Assembly (NCBI RefSeq): GCF_000962805.1
Contig: NZ_JZTW01000017.1
Span: forward strand, 1 to 64,000
Length of the DNA stretch: 64,000 nucleotides
Source: Pseudarthrobacter chlorophenolicus
GTDB lineage: Bacteria; Actinomycetota; Actinomycetes; Actinomycetales; Micrococcaceae
Direction of reading: 5' to 3'
This document shows, one piece after another, positions 7,886 to 15,842 of this stretch (the stretch's first letter is position 1; each line of letters opens with the position of its first letter). The notes beneath the pieces are model-generated. The model was not told the origin of the DNA, ran no database searches, and saw nothing but the letters and a program-made list of their open reading frames with translations. Made by a program: the position numbers and the translations under genes.

Positions 7886-9694
7886 ATGGCGAAGCAAACT
7901 CCATTTTTCAGGTCAATCAGCCGTCTCTACCCCCATGTCCGGCCCATCATTCCCCGGCTGCTGCTCGGGCTCCTCTGCGCATTGATGGCCAGTTTCGTGG
8001 CCCTCACCATCCCGCAGGTCCTGCGGGTGCTGGTCAACGAATCGCTGAAGCCTGGCGGCGCATCCGATGCTGTGTGGATCTCGGCCGGCGTCATCCTGGT
8101 CCTGGGCGTGGCAGAAGCCGGACTGGTGGCGTTGCGCCGCCAGTTCGTCATCAACCCGGCCACCACCGTGGAAACCCGGATGCGGGTGTCCCTCTACGAC
8201 CACCTGCAGGACCTGACGGTTTCGTTCCACGACCGGTGGGGTTCGGGGCAGTTGCTGTCCCGCGCCATGACGGACCTGAACTTCCTCCGCCGCTGGATGG
8301 CCTTCGGCGCCATCATGCTGGTGGTCACCACATTGACGGTCATCATCGGTATCGTTGCCATGTTCTCCATGAGCTGGCAGCTGGCCCTGATCTTCCTGGC
8401 CGCCGCGGTTCCCATCACCATCAACAGCTTCCGGTTCCGCACCCGGTTCAGCAAGGTGGCCCGGCGCAGCCAGGACCAGGCCGGCGACCTTGCCACCACC
8501 GTGGAGGAGTCTGTCCACGGCATCCGCGTCCTGAAAGCCTTCGGGCGGAGCCGCGAGGCGCTGGAGAACTTCAACGAGCAGGCTGAGGAACTCCGCCAGA
8601 CAGAAATCGAAAAGGCCCGCCACCAGGCAACCTTCACCATGGTGGTCACCCTGCTGCCCGAGCTAGCCCTGGGCGCCGGACTGGTGGTGGGCGTCCTGCT
8701 CTGCGCCAGCGGCCAGCTCAGCATCGGTGCGCTGGTTGCCTTCTTTGCCACGGCAGCGGTCATTGCCTCCCCCGTGGAGTTCTCCGGGATGCTGCTGGCC
8801 ATGGCGCTCACGGCCAAGACCGCCATCGACCGCCACTACGAGGTGATGGACACACAGAACACCATCACCAGCCCCTCCCAGCCCCGCACCCCCGCCGCGA
8901 TTGCCGGGACGCTGCGCTTCAACAACGCCTCCTTCGCGTTCGAGGACGCTCCGGACAAACCCATCCTGAAGAACATCAACCTTGAGGTCCGGCCGGGCGA
9001 AACCATGGCGCTGGTGGGCATCACCGGCAGCGGCAAGAGCGCCTTGATTCAGCTGGTCCCCCGCCTGTACGACGTCAGCGACGGCTCCATCACCATCGAC
9101 GGCGTGGACCTGAAAGAGTTCGACGTCGGAGAGCTCCGCCAGGTGGTGGGCGTGGCCTTCGAGGACACCACGCTTTTCTCCAACTCAGTCCGGGACAACG
9201 TTCTCCTGGGCGCCCGGGAACGGACGGACGACGTCCTGGAGGAGGCGTTGGACGTTGCCCAGGCGCACTTCGCGCACTCCCTGCCCGACGGCGTGGACAC
9301 CCTCATCGGCGAGGAAGGGCTCAGCCTCTCCGGCGGTCAGCGGCAGCGGATCGCGCTGGCGCGTGCCATCGCCGCCAGGCCCCGCGTGCTGGTGCTCGAT
9401 GACCCGCTCTCCGCGCTGGACGTACACACCGAGGAACTCGTGGAGGCCCGCCTCCGGGAAGTCCTGAAGGACACCACCACGCTGATCGTGGCGCACCGCC
9501 CCTCCACAGTGGCGCTGGCAGACCGCGTGGCCTTGCTGGAGGACGGCCGGATCGCCGCCGTCGGAACACACACGGAACTGCTGGCAAGCAACGCCCACTA
9601 CCGCTACGTCATCGCCAGCCTGGACCAGGAGCCGCGGGACCTGGACTCCGAACTGTCGGAGCTTGAGGACCAGGCCGAGGAAGTGACCCGATGA
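7886..9694 (+). CDS. ABC exporter half-transporter, degenerate-site subunit
   Basis: The 602-residue protein has a six-helix exporter membrane domain (about 20-320) fused to an ATPase domain. Walker A is GITGSGKS (~380), the signature LSGGQRQ (~481) is canonical, and the H-loop is present in IVAHRPSTV. Walker B reads [12 protein letters not shown], with Asp where the catalytic Glu should be, and the Q-loop has Glu ([11 protein letters not shown]). This is the pattern of the degenerate-site subunit of heterodimeric exporters such as BmrCD or TM287/288. The stop overlaps the next gene's start (ATGA), so the two halves are coupled. Substrate is unknown; drug or lipid export is the family norm. 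Confidence 0.9.
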   Translation: MAKQTPFFRSISRLYPHVRPIIPRLLLGLLCALMASFVALTIPQVLRVLVNESLKPGGASDAVWISAGVILVLGVAEAGLVALRRQFVINPATTVETRMRVSLYDHLQDLTVSFHDRWGSGQLLSRAMTDLNFLRRWMAFGAIMLVVTTLTVIIGIVAMFSMSWQLALIFLAAAVPITINSFRFRTRFSKVARRSQDQAGDLATTVEESVHGIRVLKAFGRSREALENFNEQAEELRQTEIEKARHQATFTMVVTLLPELALGAGLVVGVLLCASGQLSIGALVAFFATAAVIASPVEFSGMLLAMALTAKTAIDRHYEVMDTQNTITSPSQPRTPAAIAGTLRFNNASFAFEDAPDKPILKNINLEVRPGETMALVGITGSGKSALIQLVPRLYDVSDGSITIDGVDLKEFDVGELRQVVGVAFEDTTLFSNSVRDNVLLGARERTDDVLEEALDVAQAHFAHSLPDGVDTLIGEEGLSLSGGQRQRIALARAIAARPRVLVLDDPLSALDVHTEELVEARLREVLKDTTTLIVAHRPSTVALADRVALLEDGRIAAVGTHTELLASNAHYRYVIASLDQEPRDLDSELSELEDQAEEVTR

Positions 9695-11517
9695 GCACAG
9701 CAACGTTCGGTACCGCCAACGAAGACAACGCCCACCTCAGCAAGAGTGACAGCCGCGCAGTACGCCGGCGTTCGCTCGCCCTGCTACGCTCACTCATCCG
9801 CCCGGTCCGGGTACGGTTCTGGCTCACCATCGCCATGGTGGTCCTCTCGCAGGCCGCCCGCGTGGCGGGCCCGGCGCTGATCGCCTTCGGCATCGACCGC
9901 GCGCTGCCCGCCCTGCAGGCCGGAGACAACCTGCCCTTGGTGTTCACCGGCGTCGCGTATCTGTTGGCAGCGGTGGCGACGGCGGGACTCACCGCCCTGT
10001 ATGTCACCTCCACGGCGCGGCTCAGCCAGGCGATGCTGCTGGACCTGCGGGTGCGCGTATTCCGGCACACCCAGCGGCTGAGCCTGGAGTTCCACGAGAA
10101 GTACACCTCCGGCAGGATCATCGCCCGGCAGACCTCTGACCTCGAGGCGCTCCGCGAACTCCTGGATTCGGGAGTCAGCTCGCTGGCCTCGGGGCTGCTG
10201 TTCATGGTGTTCACCGCGGTGACAGTGTTCGCCCTGGACTGGCGCAGCGGCCTGCTGGTCCTTGCCGCGGGCGTGCCGATGTTCTTCCTGGCCCGCTGGT
10301 ACCAGAAGCACTCGCAGATCGCCTTCCGGGAGTCCCGGGTGGTGTCCGCCCGGCTGATCGTGCATTTCGTGGAGACCATGACCGGCATCCGCGCAGTGAA
10401 GGCTTTCCGGAAGGAGCGCGAGAACGCGGAGACCTACGGGCAGCTGGCCGAGGACTACCGCAAGGTGACGGTCCGTTCCATCAACCTCAACGGCATTTTC
10501 CAGCCGGGCCTGGTGCTGATCGGCAACGTATGCGTGGCGGTGGTGCTGCTGTTCGGCGGCTTCCGCGTCCTCACCGGTGACCTCGCCGTGGGCGTCCTGC
10601 TGGCCCTGATCCTTTCCACGAAACGCTTCTTCCAGCCGGTGGACCAGATGGCCATGTTCTACAACTCGTTCCAAAGCGCCCAGGCGGCCCTCGAAAAGGT
10701 TTCCGGCCTGCTGGAGGAGGTTCCCACCGTGCGGCCGCCGAAGAATCCGGTGGCCCTGGAAAACGCCCGCGGCGGGATCGACTTCAACGGCGTGGAGTTC
10801 CGCTACGGCTCCGGCCCGCTGGTGGTCCCCAAGCTGGACCTGCACATCCCCGCCGGACAAACCGTTGCCCTGGTGGGCCAGACCGGCGCCGGAAAGTCCA
10901 CGCTGGCCAAGCTGATCGCCCGCTTCTACGACGTCACGTCAGGCACCCTGACCCTGGACGGGGTGGACCTGCGGGACCTCAGCAGCACGGACCTGCGCCG
11001 CAACATCGTCATGGTCACCCAGGAGGCCTTCCTGTTCAGCGGTTCGGTGGCGGACAACATCGCCCTGGGCCGTCCGGAGGCGTCACGGGACGAAATCGAG
11101 GACGCAGCCAGGGCCGTGGGTGCCCACAACTTCATCCTGCAGCTGCCGGAAGGCTACGACACGGACGTCAACAAGCGCGGCGGCAGGGTCTCCTCGGGCC
11201 AGCGCCAGCTCATCAGTTTCGCCCGGGCGTTCCTGGCCCGTCCGGCGGTGTTGATCCTGGACGAAGCCACCTCGTCGCTGGACATCCCCTCCGAGCGGCT
11301 GGTGCAGAGCGGGCTGGCACGGCTCCTGGCAGGCAGTGACTCCGCCGGCAGGACCGCACTGATCATTGCCCACCGGCTGTCCACTGTGGAAACGGCGGAC
11401 CGGGTACTGGTGGTCCATGACGGCCGCATTGTCGAGGACGGCAGCCCGGCCGACCTGATCGGCGGCGGCGGACGCTTCGCGGACCTGCATGGGGCGTGGA
11501 AGGACTCGCTGGTCTGA
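9691..11517 (+). CDS. ABC exporter half-transporter, catalytic-site subunit
   Basis: The 608-residue partner of the upstream half-transporter has a membrane domain at about 35-340. Its ATPase domain has Walker A GQTGAGKS (~395), an intact Q-loop ([10 protein letters not shown]) and a full Walker B with catalytic Glu ([10 protein letters not shown], ~525). Its signature motif is altered to VSSGQRQ. Walker A/B of this chain pairs with the good LSGGQ of the first chain, giving one competent site. The altered VSSGQ pairs with the Asp-type site, giving one degenerate site. This complementarity supports an obligate heterodimer. The gene overlaps its partner by four bases. Confidence 0.9.
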   Translation: MSTATFGTANEDNAHLSKSDSRAVRRRSLALLRSLIRPVRVRFWLTIAMVVLSQAARVAGPALIAFGIDRALPALQAGDNLPLVFTGVAYLLAAVATAGLTALYVTSTARLSQAMLLDLRVRVFRHTQRLSLEFHEKYTSGRIIARQTSDLEALRELLDSGVSSLASGLLFMVFTAVTVFALDWRSGLLVLAAGVPMFFLARWYQKHSQIAFRESRVVSARLIVHFVETMTGIRAVKAFRKERENAETYGQLAEDYRKVTVRSINLNGIFQPGLVLIGNVCVAVVLLFGGFRVLTGDLAVGVLLALILSTKRFFQPVDQMAMFYNSFQSAQAALEKVSGLLEEVPTVRPPKNPVALENARGGIDFNGVEFRYGSGPLVVPKLDLHIPAGQTVALVGQTGAGKSTLAKLIARFYDVTSGTLTLDGVDLRDLSSTDLRRNIVMVTQEAFLFSGSVADNIALGRPEASRDEIEDAARAVGAHNFILQLPEGYDTDVNKRGGRVSSGQRQLISFARAFLARPAVLILDEATSSLDIPSERLVQSGLARLLAGSDSAGRTALIIAHRLSTVETADRVLVVHDGRIVEDGSPADLIGGGGRFADLHGAWKDSLV

Positions 11518-11586
11518 ACTCCCCCACGATTTCGCATCGGGACCCAGCATCGGCTATTCTTGTAAAGTTGCTTTTGGGCAACGGAT

Positions 11587-11663
<77 letters not shown>

Positions 11664-11670
11664 CACTGAA

Positions 11671-11699
11671 AGAGGGTCTCCTTGCGGAGGCCCTCTTTT
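11671..11699 (+). terminator. Terminator after tRNA-Pro
   Basis: An 11-bp stem with one G-T pair (AGAGGGTCTCC with GGAGGCCCTCT, loop TTGC) is followed by TTT, eight bases after the tRNA. Confidence 0.85.
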
Positions 11700-11772
11700 G
11701 CTTTGCCTGTCCACTGTACGCAGCGGCGAAAGACGCCCCGCACGGAGTCCGGGCAGTGACTGCTTAAAGGAA

Positions 11773-11801
11773 ACAGCCCCGGAGCTATGCTCCGGGGCTG
11801 T
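11773..11801 (-). terminator. Terminator of the peptide-precursor gene
   Basis: A perfect 13-bp stem (ACAGCCCCGGAGC with its complement, 3-base loop) is followed on the minus strand by TTTCCTTTAA. It lies 28 bases beyond the stop codon of the small secreted peptide gene and isolates it as a monocistronic transcript. Confidence 0.88.
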
Positions 11802-11828
11802 CCTCGCCTCCTGGGTTGAGGAAGCTGT

Positions 11829-12053
11829 TTACATCGGGTCCGGCCAGTTGCCAATCCTTGTGGTGTAGGTGGTCCCTGACGTGTCCGTCTTCGTGTCCTT
11901 GACCTTCTTGGACATCGGGTCCGGCCAGTTGCCAATGGCTACCGAAGTACCGTTGGAATCAACAATGGAACCGGCGGACAGGACGGCCGGAGCCGCAGCA
12001 GAAAAAGCAAGGGCCCCGGCCAGTACGGCCGCGGTTGCGATCTTCTTCAACAT
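11829..12053 (-). CDS. Small secreted peptide precursor with duplicated IGNWPDPM; candidate signalling pheromone
   Basis: The 74-residue product begins MLKKIATAAVLAGALAFSAAA, a Sec signal peptide with a basic start, hydrophobic core and Ala-rich cleavage region. The rest is short and hydrophilic and holds IGNWPDPM twice, at residues ~40-47 and at the very C-terminus (67-74). They are joined by a Lys/Asp/Thr-rich linker that starts SKK. A C-terminal copy needs only one cut to be released, as in Phr, PapR and NprX precursors. The ATG at 12053 has AGGAA seven bases upstream; an in-frame TTG five codons earlier is less likely. The gene is divergent from an HTH-TPR regulator and ends in its own strong terminator. 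I do not recognise it as a described family; the pheromone role is inference. Confidence 0.75.
   Translation of the reverse strand: MLKKIATAAVLAGALAFSAAAPAVLSAGSIVDSNGTSVAIGNWPDPMSKKVKDTKTDTSGTTYTTRIGNWPDPM
11832..11936. repeat. Exact 24-bp direct repeat encoding IGNWPDPM twice
   Basis: Positions 11832-11855 and 11913-11936 are identical over 24 bases, separated by 57 bases, both in frame inside the peptide precursor gene. The linker between them shows no repeat. Confidence 0.97.
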
Positions 12054-12106
12054 AAATGGGTTCCTCAATACGAGTCGGATTCGTTACAAAGCCAGCACTG
12101 TCCTTG

Positions 12107-12146
12107 TTGACATACATTGTAAAATGTTTTCCACAGGGACTGTCAA
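12107..12146. promoter_or_regulatory. Overlapping face-to-face promoters with a central dyad
   Basis: A perfect -35 TTGACA is present on the plus strand (12107-12112) and another on the minus strand (12146-12141), pointing toward each other between the divergent peptide and regulator genes. On the minus strand TACAAT (12121-12116) is a good -10 at a 19-bp spacing. No good plus-strand -10 is evident at 17 bp. Between them the dyad ACATT-GTAA-AATGT (12114-12127) overlaps both promoters and is a plausible operator for the HTH-TPR protein. Confidence 0.55.
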
Positions 12147-12184
12147 GCATTTGGTGAAAAGATGGTCCGGAAGAGGAGGATGCC

Positions 12185-13450
12185 GTGGGCAACGGATTCG
12201 GGGAGAAGCTCCGCGCGGAGCGTCTCGAACGGGGGCTGACGCAGGCTGAACTGGGTAAGGACCTGTACTCTCCCAGCTACATTTCACTGCTCGAAACCGG
12301 GCGGAGGGAACCCACCGCCGAGGTCATCGAGGAGCTGGCGCGCCGGCTGGAACTGGCACCTAAGGCGCTGGAAGCGTGGAGCCAGCCCATCTCGGTCAGC
12401 GACGCCGAATACGTCCTGGCCGGGCTGTATGCCCGGCAGGCCTGGGACCTGCGTGACTACCCGCTGGCTGCCAGCCACGCCGCCACCGCGGCGCAGATTG
12501 CCTTGGATGGCAGGAACACCAGCGCCTGGTGGAACATGACCTACATGCAGGCGGAATGCCTGATGAAGCAGGGAAACCTGCAGGAGTGCCAGCGAATCAT
12601 CAAACACCTGCTCGAGCACCCCATGGCCACTGAGTCGGTAGGGCTCGGCATCAGGGCCCGGCAAATGCTGGCAGCCGTCAGCCATGGATTGGGTCAATTG
12701 AGCGTTGCCGTAGATGAGGCGAAGGAAGCCGTCAAACTCTGCGCACAGCTGCCCAAGGGCTCCACCCTCATCATCGGCGCACACCGGGCCCTGATCGGCG
12801 CCCTGGCCGAGAGCGGCCGCCTGGATGAGGCCTGGAAGTACTGCCAGGACATGAACGACCATGTGGATGAGCACTCCATGTCGCAGCTGGCCGGCGAGGT
12901 CGCCTGGGTGATCGGCAACGTGGCCTTCATGCGCCACGACTACCAGGAGGGCATCAAGCACCACGAGCGCGCAGCCCGCCTGCTCTCCCCCGCAAACGAC
13001 ATCGAACTGTGGGCACGGTTCAATAAAGCCTCCGCTGCCGTACGGCTCTCCTCCGGAATCGTGGAACCGGAAACCCTTTCATCCATCGAGCGCGCCGAGC
13101 TTGCCCTGTCCATCGTGGGCGGCAACAAGTCGGACCAGCTGGAGGTTGCCTTCATCCGCGCCCGGTGGCTGTACCTGACCGGGGACATTGTGGCCGCCGT
13201 CGAAAAGCTCCGCGAAATCCATGGCGAACGGGCCTCGCTGGCCAAGCACACCGCCGGCGAGGTTTCGCTCCTGCTGGGCAAGTCCCTCAAGGCCGCCGGC
13301 GAGTCGGAGGAGGCCCTGATCCACCTTCAGGAAGCCCAGAAGGCCTTCAGTGCAGCGGGTGCGGCAGACCGCGTCCAGCAGGCACTGGACGCGGTCCTGG
13401 AGATCAAGCTGGCCCAGAGGCGGGCCGCCAACGCTGCGAAGGCCAGCTAA
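12185..13450 (+). CDS. HTH-TPR regulator of RRNPP architecture
   Basis: The 421-residue protein opens with an XRE-type helix-turn-helix (residues ~5-60, with RGLTQAELGKDLYSPSYIS and RREPTAEVIEELARRL). The remaining ~350 residues are helical and repeat-like, with TPR-type signatures such as AWWNMTYMQAECLMKQGNLQ and SLLLGKSLKAAGESEEAL. This layout and length match peptide-sensing RRNPP regulators (NprR is about 423 residues). Start is GTG at 12185, preceded by GAGGAGG five bases upstream. The divergent neighbour encodes a signal-peptide-bearing precursor with a duplicated octapeptide, the usual genomic partner of such receptors. Other XRE-TPR regulators exist that do not bind peptides, so ligand binding is inference. 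Confidence 0.82.
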   Translation: MGNGFGEKLRAERLERGLTQAELGKDLYSPSYISLLETGRREPTAEVIEELARRLELAPKALEAWSQPISVSDAEYVLAGLYARQAWDLRDYPLAASHAATAAQIALDGRNTSAWWNMTYMQAECLMKQGNLQECQRIIKHLLEHPMATESVGLGIRARQMLAAVSHGLGQLSVAVDEAKEAVKLCAQLPKGSTLIIGAHRALIGALAESGRLDEAWKYCQDMNDHVDEHSMSQLAGEVAWVIGNVAFMRHDYQEGIKHHERAARLLSPANDIELWARFNKASAAVRLSSGIVEPETLSSIERAELALSIVGGNKSDQLEVAFIRARWLYLTGDIVAAVEKLREIHGERASLAKHTAGEVSLLLGKSLKAAGESEEALIHLQEAQKAFSAAGAADRVQQALDAVLEIKLAQRRAANAAKAS

Positions 13451-13486
13451 CGCAGCACTAAGCCGGCGGGGACAGCTGGGGCCCTG

Positions 13487-14428
13487 TCAGGCGAAGGTCT
13501 TGCCCGTGATCTTCTCGTACGCCTCCACGTAGCGGCTGCGGGTACGCTCAACCACTTCGGCGGGCAGCGCCGGAGGCGGCGTATCAGAGGCCTTGTCCCA
13601 GCCGGACTCGGCGGACGTCAGCCAGTCCCGGACGTACTGCTTGTCGTAGGACGGCTGGGCCTGGCCCGGCTGGTAGGTAGCGGCGTCCCAGAAGCGGGAG
13701 GAGTCCGGCGTCAGCACTTCGTCGCCCAGCGTGATGGAACCGGAGACGGCGTCATAGCCGAACTCCACCTTGGTGTCGGCCAGGATGATGCCGCGCTCCC
13801 GGGCAATCTTTTCCGCGGTGGTGTAGATCTTCAGTGTCAGTTCGCTGAGCCGGGCAGCGATGTCGTCGCCCACCAGCGCCACCACGGCATCGTAGGTGAT
13901 GTTTTCGTCGTGCTCGCCCACGGCCGCCTTCGCCGACGGCGTGAAGATGGCGTGCTCCAGCCGTGAACCGTCCACCAGCCCTTCCGGCAGCGAAATATTG
14001 CAGACGGTACCGGACGCCCGGTACTCCAGCAGCCCGGACCCGGTGAGGTAGCCACGGGCGATGCATTCCACCGGGAACATGTCCAGCTTCTTGCAGATCA
14101 TGGCCCTGCCCTCGACCTCGGCCGGGACGCCTTCTTCGACGGTGGAGGCCAGGACGTGGTGCTCCACGCCCAGCTGGCCGAACCACCACAGGCTCAGCTG
14201 GGTGAGGATGCGGCCCTTGTCCGGGATTTCGCTGGAGAGCACATGGTCGTAGGCGCTGATCCGGTCGCTGGCCACCACCAGCACGCAGTCCTGTCCCACG
14301 CTCTCCTTGACGGACTCATCGGCAGGCTCATACAGGTCGCGGACCTTGCCGGAGTAGACGTGGGTCCAGCCCGGCAGGTCCAGGGTGCTGGCGCTGCTGA
14401 AGCCGCGGGATGCTGAAGTTTCGCTCAT
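13487..14428 (-). CDS. purC: Phosphoribosylaminoimidazole-succinocarboxamide synthase
   Basis: SAICAR synthase catalyses the ATP-dependent joining of CAIR and aspartate in IMP synthesis. The 313-residue product shows the family start YSGKVRDLYE, DRISAYDHVL, EIPDKGRILTQLS and ADTKVEFGYD, all nucleotide- and substrate-binding blocks. Length is normal for the actinobacterial form. The ATG at 14428 is used; longer frames run back into purD. It follows purD with one base between purD's stop and its start, so purD-purC form a two-gene operon. Confidence 0.95.
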   Translation of the reverse strand: MSETSASRGFSSASTLDLPGWTHVYSGKVRDLYEPADESVKESVGQDCVLVVASDRISAYDHVLSSEIPDKGRILTQLSLWWFGQLGVEHHVLASTVEEGVPAEVEGRAMICKKLDMFPVECIARGYLTGSGLLEYRASGTVCNISLPEGLVDGSRLEHAIFTPSAKAAVGEHDENITYDAVVALVGDDIAARLSELTLKIYTTAEKIARERGIILADTKVEFGYDAVSGSITLGDEVLTPDSSRFWDAATYQPGQAQPSYDKQYVRDWLTSAESGWDKASDTPPPALPAEVVERTRSRYVEAYEKITGKTFA

Positions 14429-14429
14429 G

Positions 14430-15746
14430 CTAGGCCTTCGCTTTCGTGATGGGCAGCGCACCCGTGGCGGCGTACGGCACCTTGATTTCGCCGCGGGCAG
14501 CCTTGCGGCCGATGTCACTGCGGAATTGTCCGCCGTCCAACTGGACCAGTTCCACGCCGTCGTAGGCGCGTTCGCGCGCCTCCACCAGGTCACTGCCCAG
14601 GGCGACCACCGCCAGGACGCGGCCGCCGGCGGACACTACCTTGCCGTCGTCGTCCAGGGCCGTTCCGGCGTGGATGACGTGCACGCCGTCCAATGCCTCG
14701 GCCTTCTTCAGGCCGCGGATCCGGTCCCCGGTACGGGGAGTGTCCGGGTAGTTTTCGGACGCGACGACGACGGCGACGGCGGTGTCCTTGGACCAGCGCA
14801 GCTCCTGCGCGGTCTCCAGTTCGCCCTTGGCGGCAGAGAGGAGAAGGGAGCCGAGCGGAGTCTTGAGCCGTGCCAGGACGGCCTGGGTCTCGGGGTCGCC
14901 GAAACGGACGTTGAATTCGATGACCCGGGTGCCGCGGGAGGTCAGGGCCAGGCCGACGAACAGGACGCCGACGAAAGGCGTGCCGCGGCGGGCCATCTCG
15001 TTGACGGTGGGCTGGGCCACCCGGTCGATGACTTCCTGGACGAGGCCTTCCGGGGCCCATTCCAGCGGGGTATAGGCGCCCATGCCGCCGGTGTTGGGGC
15101 CTTCGTCATTATCGAAAATGCGCTTGAAGTCCTGGGCGGGCGAAAGCGCCACGGTGCTGTGCCCGTCGCAGAGGACAAAGAGGGATACCTCGGGGCCGTC
15201 GAGGAATTCCTCGATCACCACGGACCCGCCGGCGTCGAAGCAGGACTGGGCGTGGGCCAGGGCTTCCTCGCGGTTGCGTGTGACCACCACGCCCTTGCCG
15301 GCGGCGAGGCCGTCGTCCTTGACCACGTAGGGGGCGCCGAAGGTATCCAGTGCCGATGCGGCCTCTTCGGCGTTGGTGGCCACCAGGGCCATCGCCGTAG
15401 GCACGCCTGCCTCGGCCATGATCTCCTTGGCGAACGCCTTGGACGCTTCCAGCTGCGCGGCAGCCTTGCTGGGGCCGAACACGGGAATTCCTGCTGCACG
15501 GACAGCATCGGACACGCCTGCTGCCAGCGGGGCTTCGGGGCCCACCACCACGAGGTCGACGGCCAGCTTGGTGGCCAGCTTCGCGACGGCGTCGGGATCA
15601 TTGCCGTTGATGTTGTGTGTGGGGACCAGCTTGCTGATGCCGGCGTTACCGGGTGCTGCATGGACCTCGGACACGTTGGGGTCGGCGAGCAGGGAGCGGA
15701 CAATTGCGTGTTCGCGGCCTCCGGGGCCGATGACGAGTACCTTCAC
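14430..15746 (-). CDS. purD: Phosphoribosylamine-glycine ligase
   Basis: GAR synthetase, the second step of de novo purine synthesis, is an ATP-grasp ligase. The N-terminus KVLVIGPGGREHAIV is the PurD fingerprint; PYVVKDDGLAAGKGVVV is the ATP-binding lid region; GVLFVGLALTSRGTRVIEFN and RFGDPETQAVL hold metal-binding acids. The 438-residue length is normal. I use the GTG at 15746, which puts KVLVIG at the start as in other PurD proteins; a TTG three codons earlier is possible. It is followed directly by purC. De novo synthesis therefore lies about 5 kb from the purine-breakdown island, without shared signals that I can see. Confidence 0.94.
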   Translation of the reverse strand: MKVLVIGPGGREHAIVRSLLADPNVSEVHAAPGNAGISKLVPTHNINGNDPDAVAKLATKLAVDLVVVGPEAPLAAGVSDAVRAAGIPVFGPSKAAAQLEASKAFAKEIMAEAGVPTAMALVATNAEEAASALDTFGAPYVVKDDGLAAGKGVVVTRNREEALAHAQSCFDAGGSVVIEEFLDGPEVSLFVLCDGHSTVALSPAQDFKRIFDNDEGPNTGGMGAYTPLEWAPEGLVQEVIDRVAQPTVNEMARRGTPFVGVLFVGLALTSRGTRVIEFNVRFGDPETQAVLARLKTPLGSLLLSAAKGELETAQELRWSKDTAVAVVVASENYPDTPRTGDRIRGLKKAEALDGVHVIHAGTALDDDGKVVSAGGRVLAVVALGSDLVEARERAYDGVELVQLDGGQFRSDIGRKAARGEIKVPYAATGALPITKAKA

Positions 15747-15842
15747 AGTCTCCAAGCGTACTTTGTGGACCCTGCCCGCTCCTAAGCTGTGTCCTTGCCG
15801 CCCGCTGCCATCCGCGGGGCTGTCCCGCTCCGAACACCTGCC

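Noticed and set aside
12180..12182. ATG at 12180 as start of the HTH-TPR gene
   Set aside because: It is out of frame with the HTH; the GTG at 12185 is in frame and has GAGGAGG five bases upstream.
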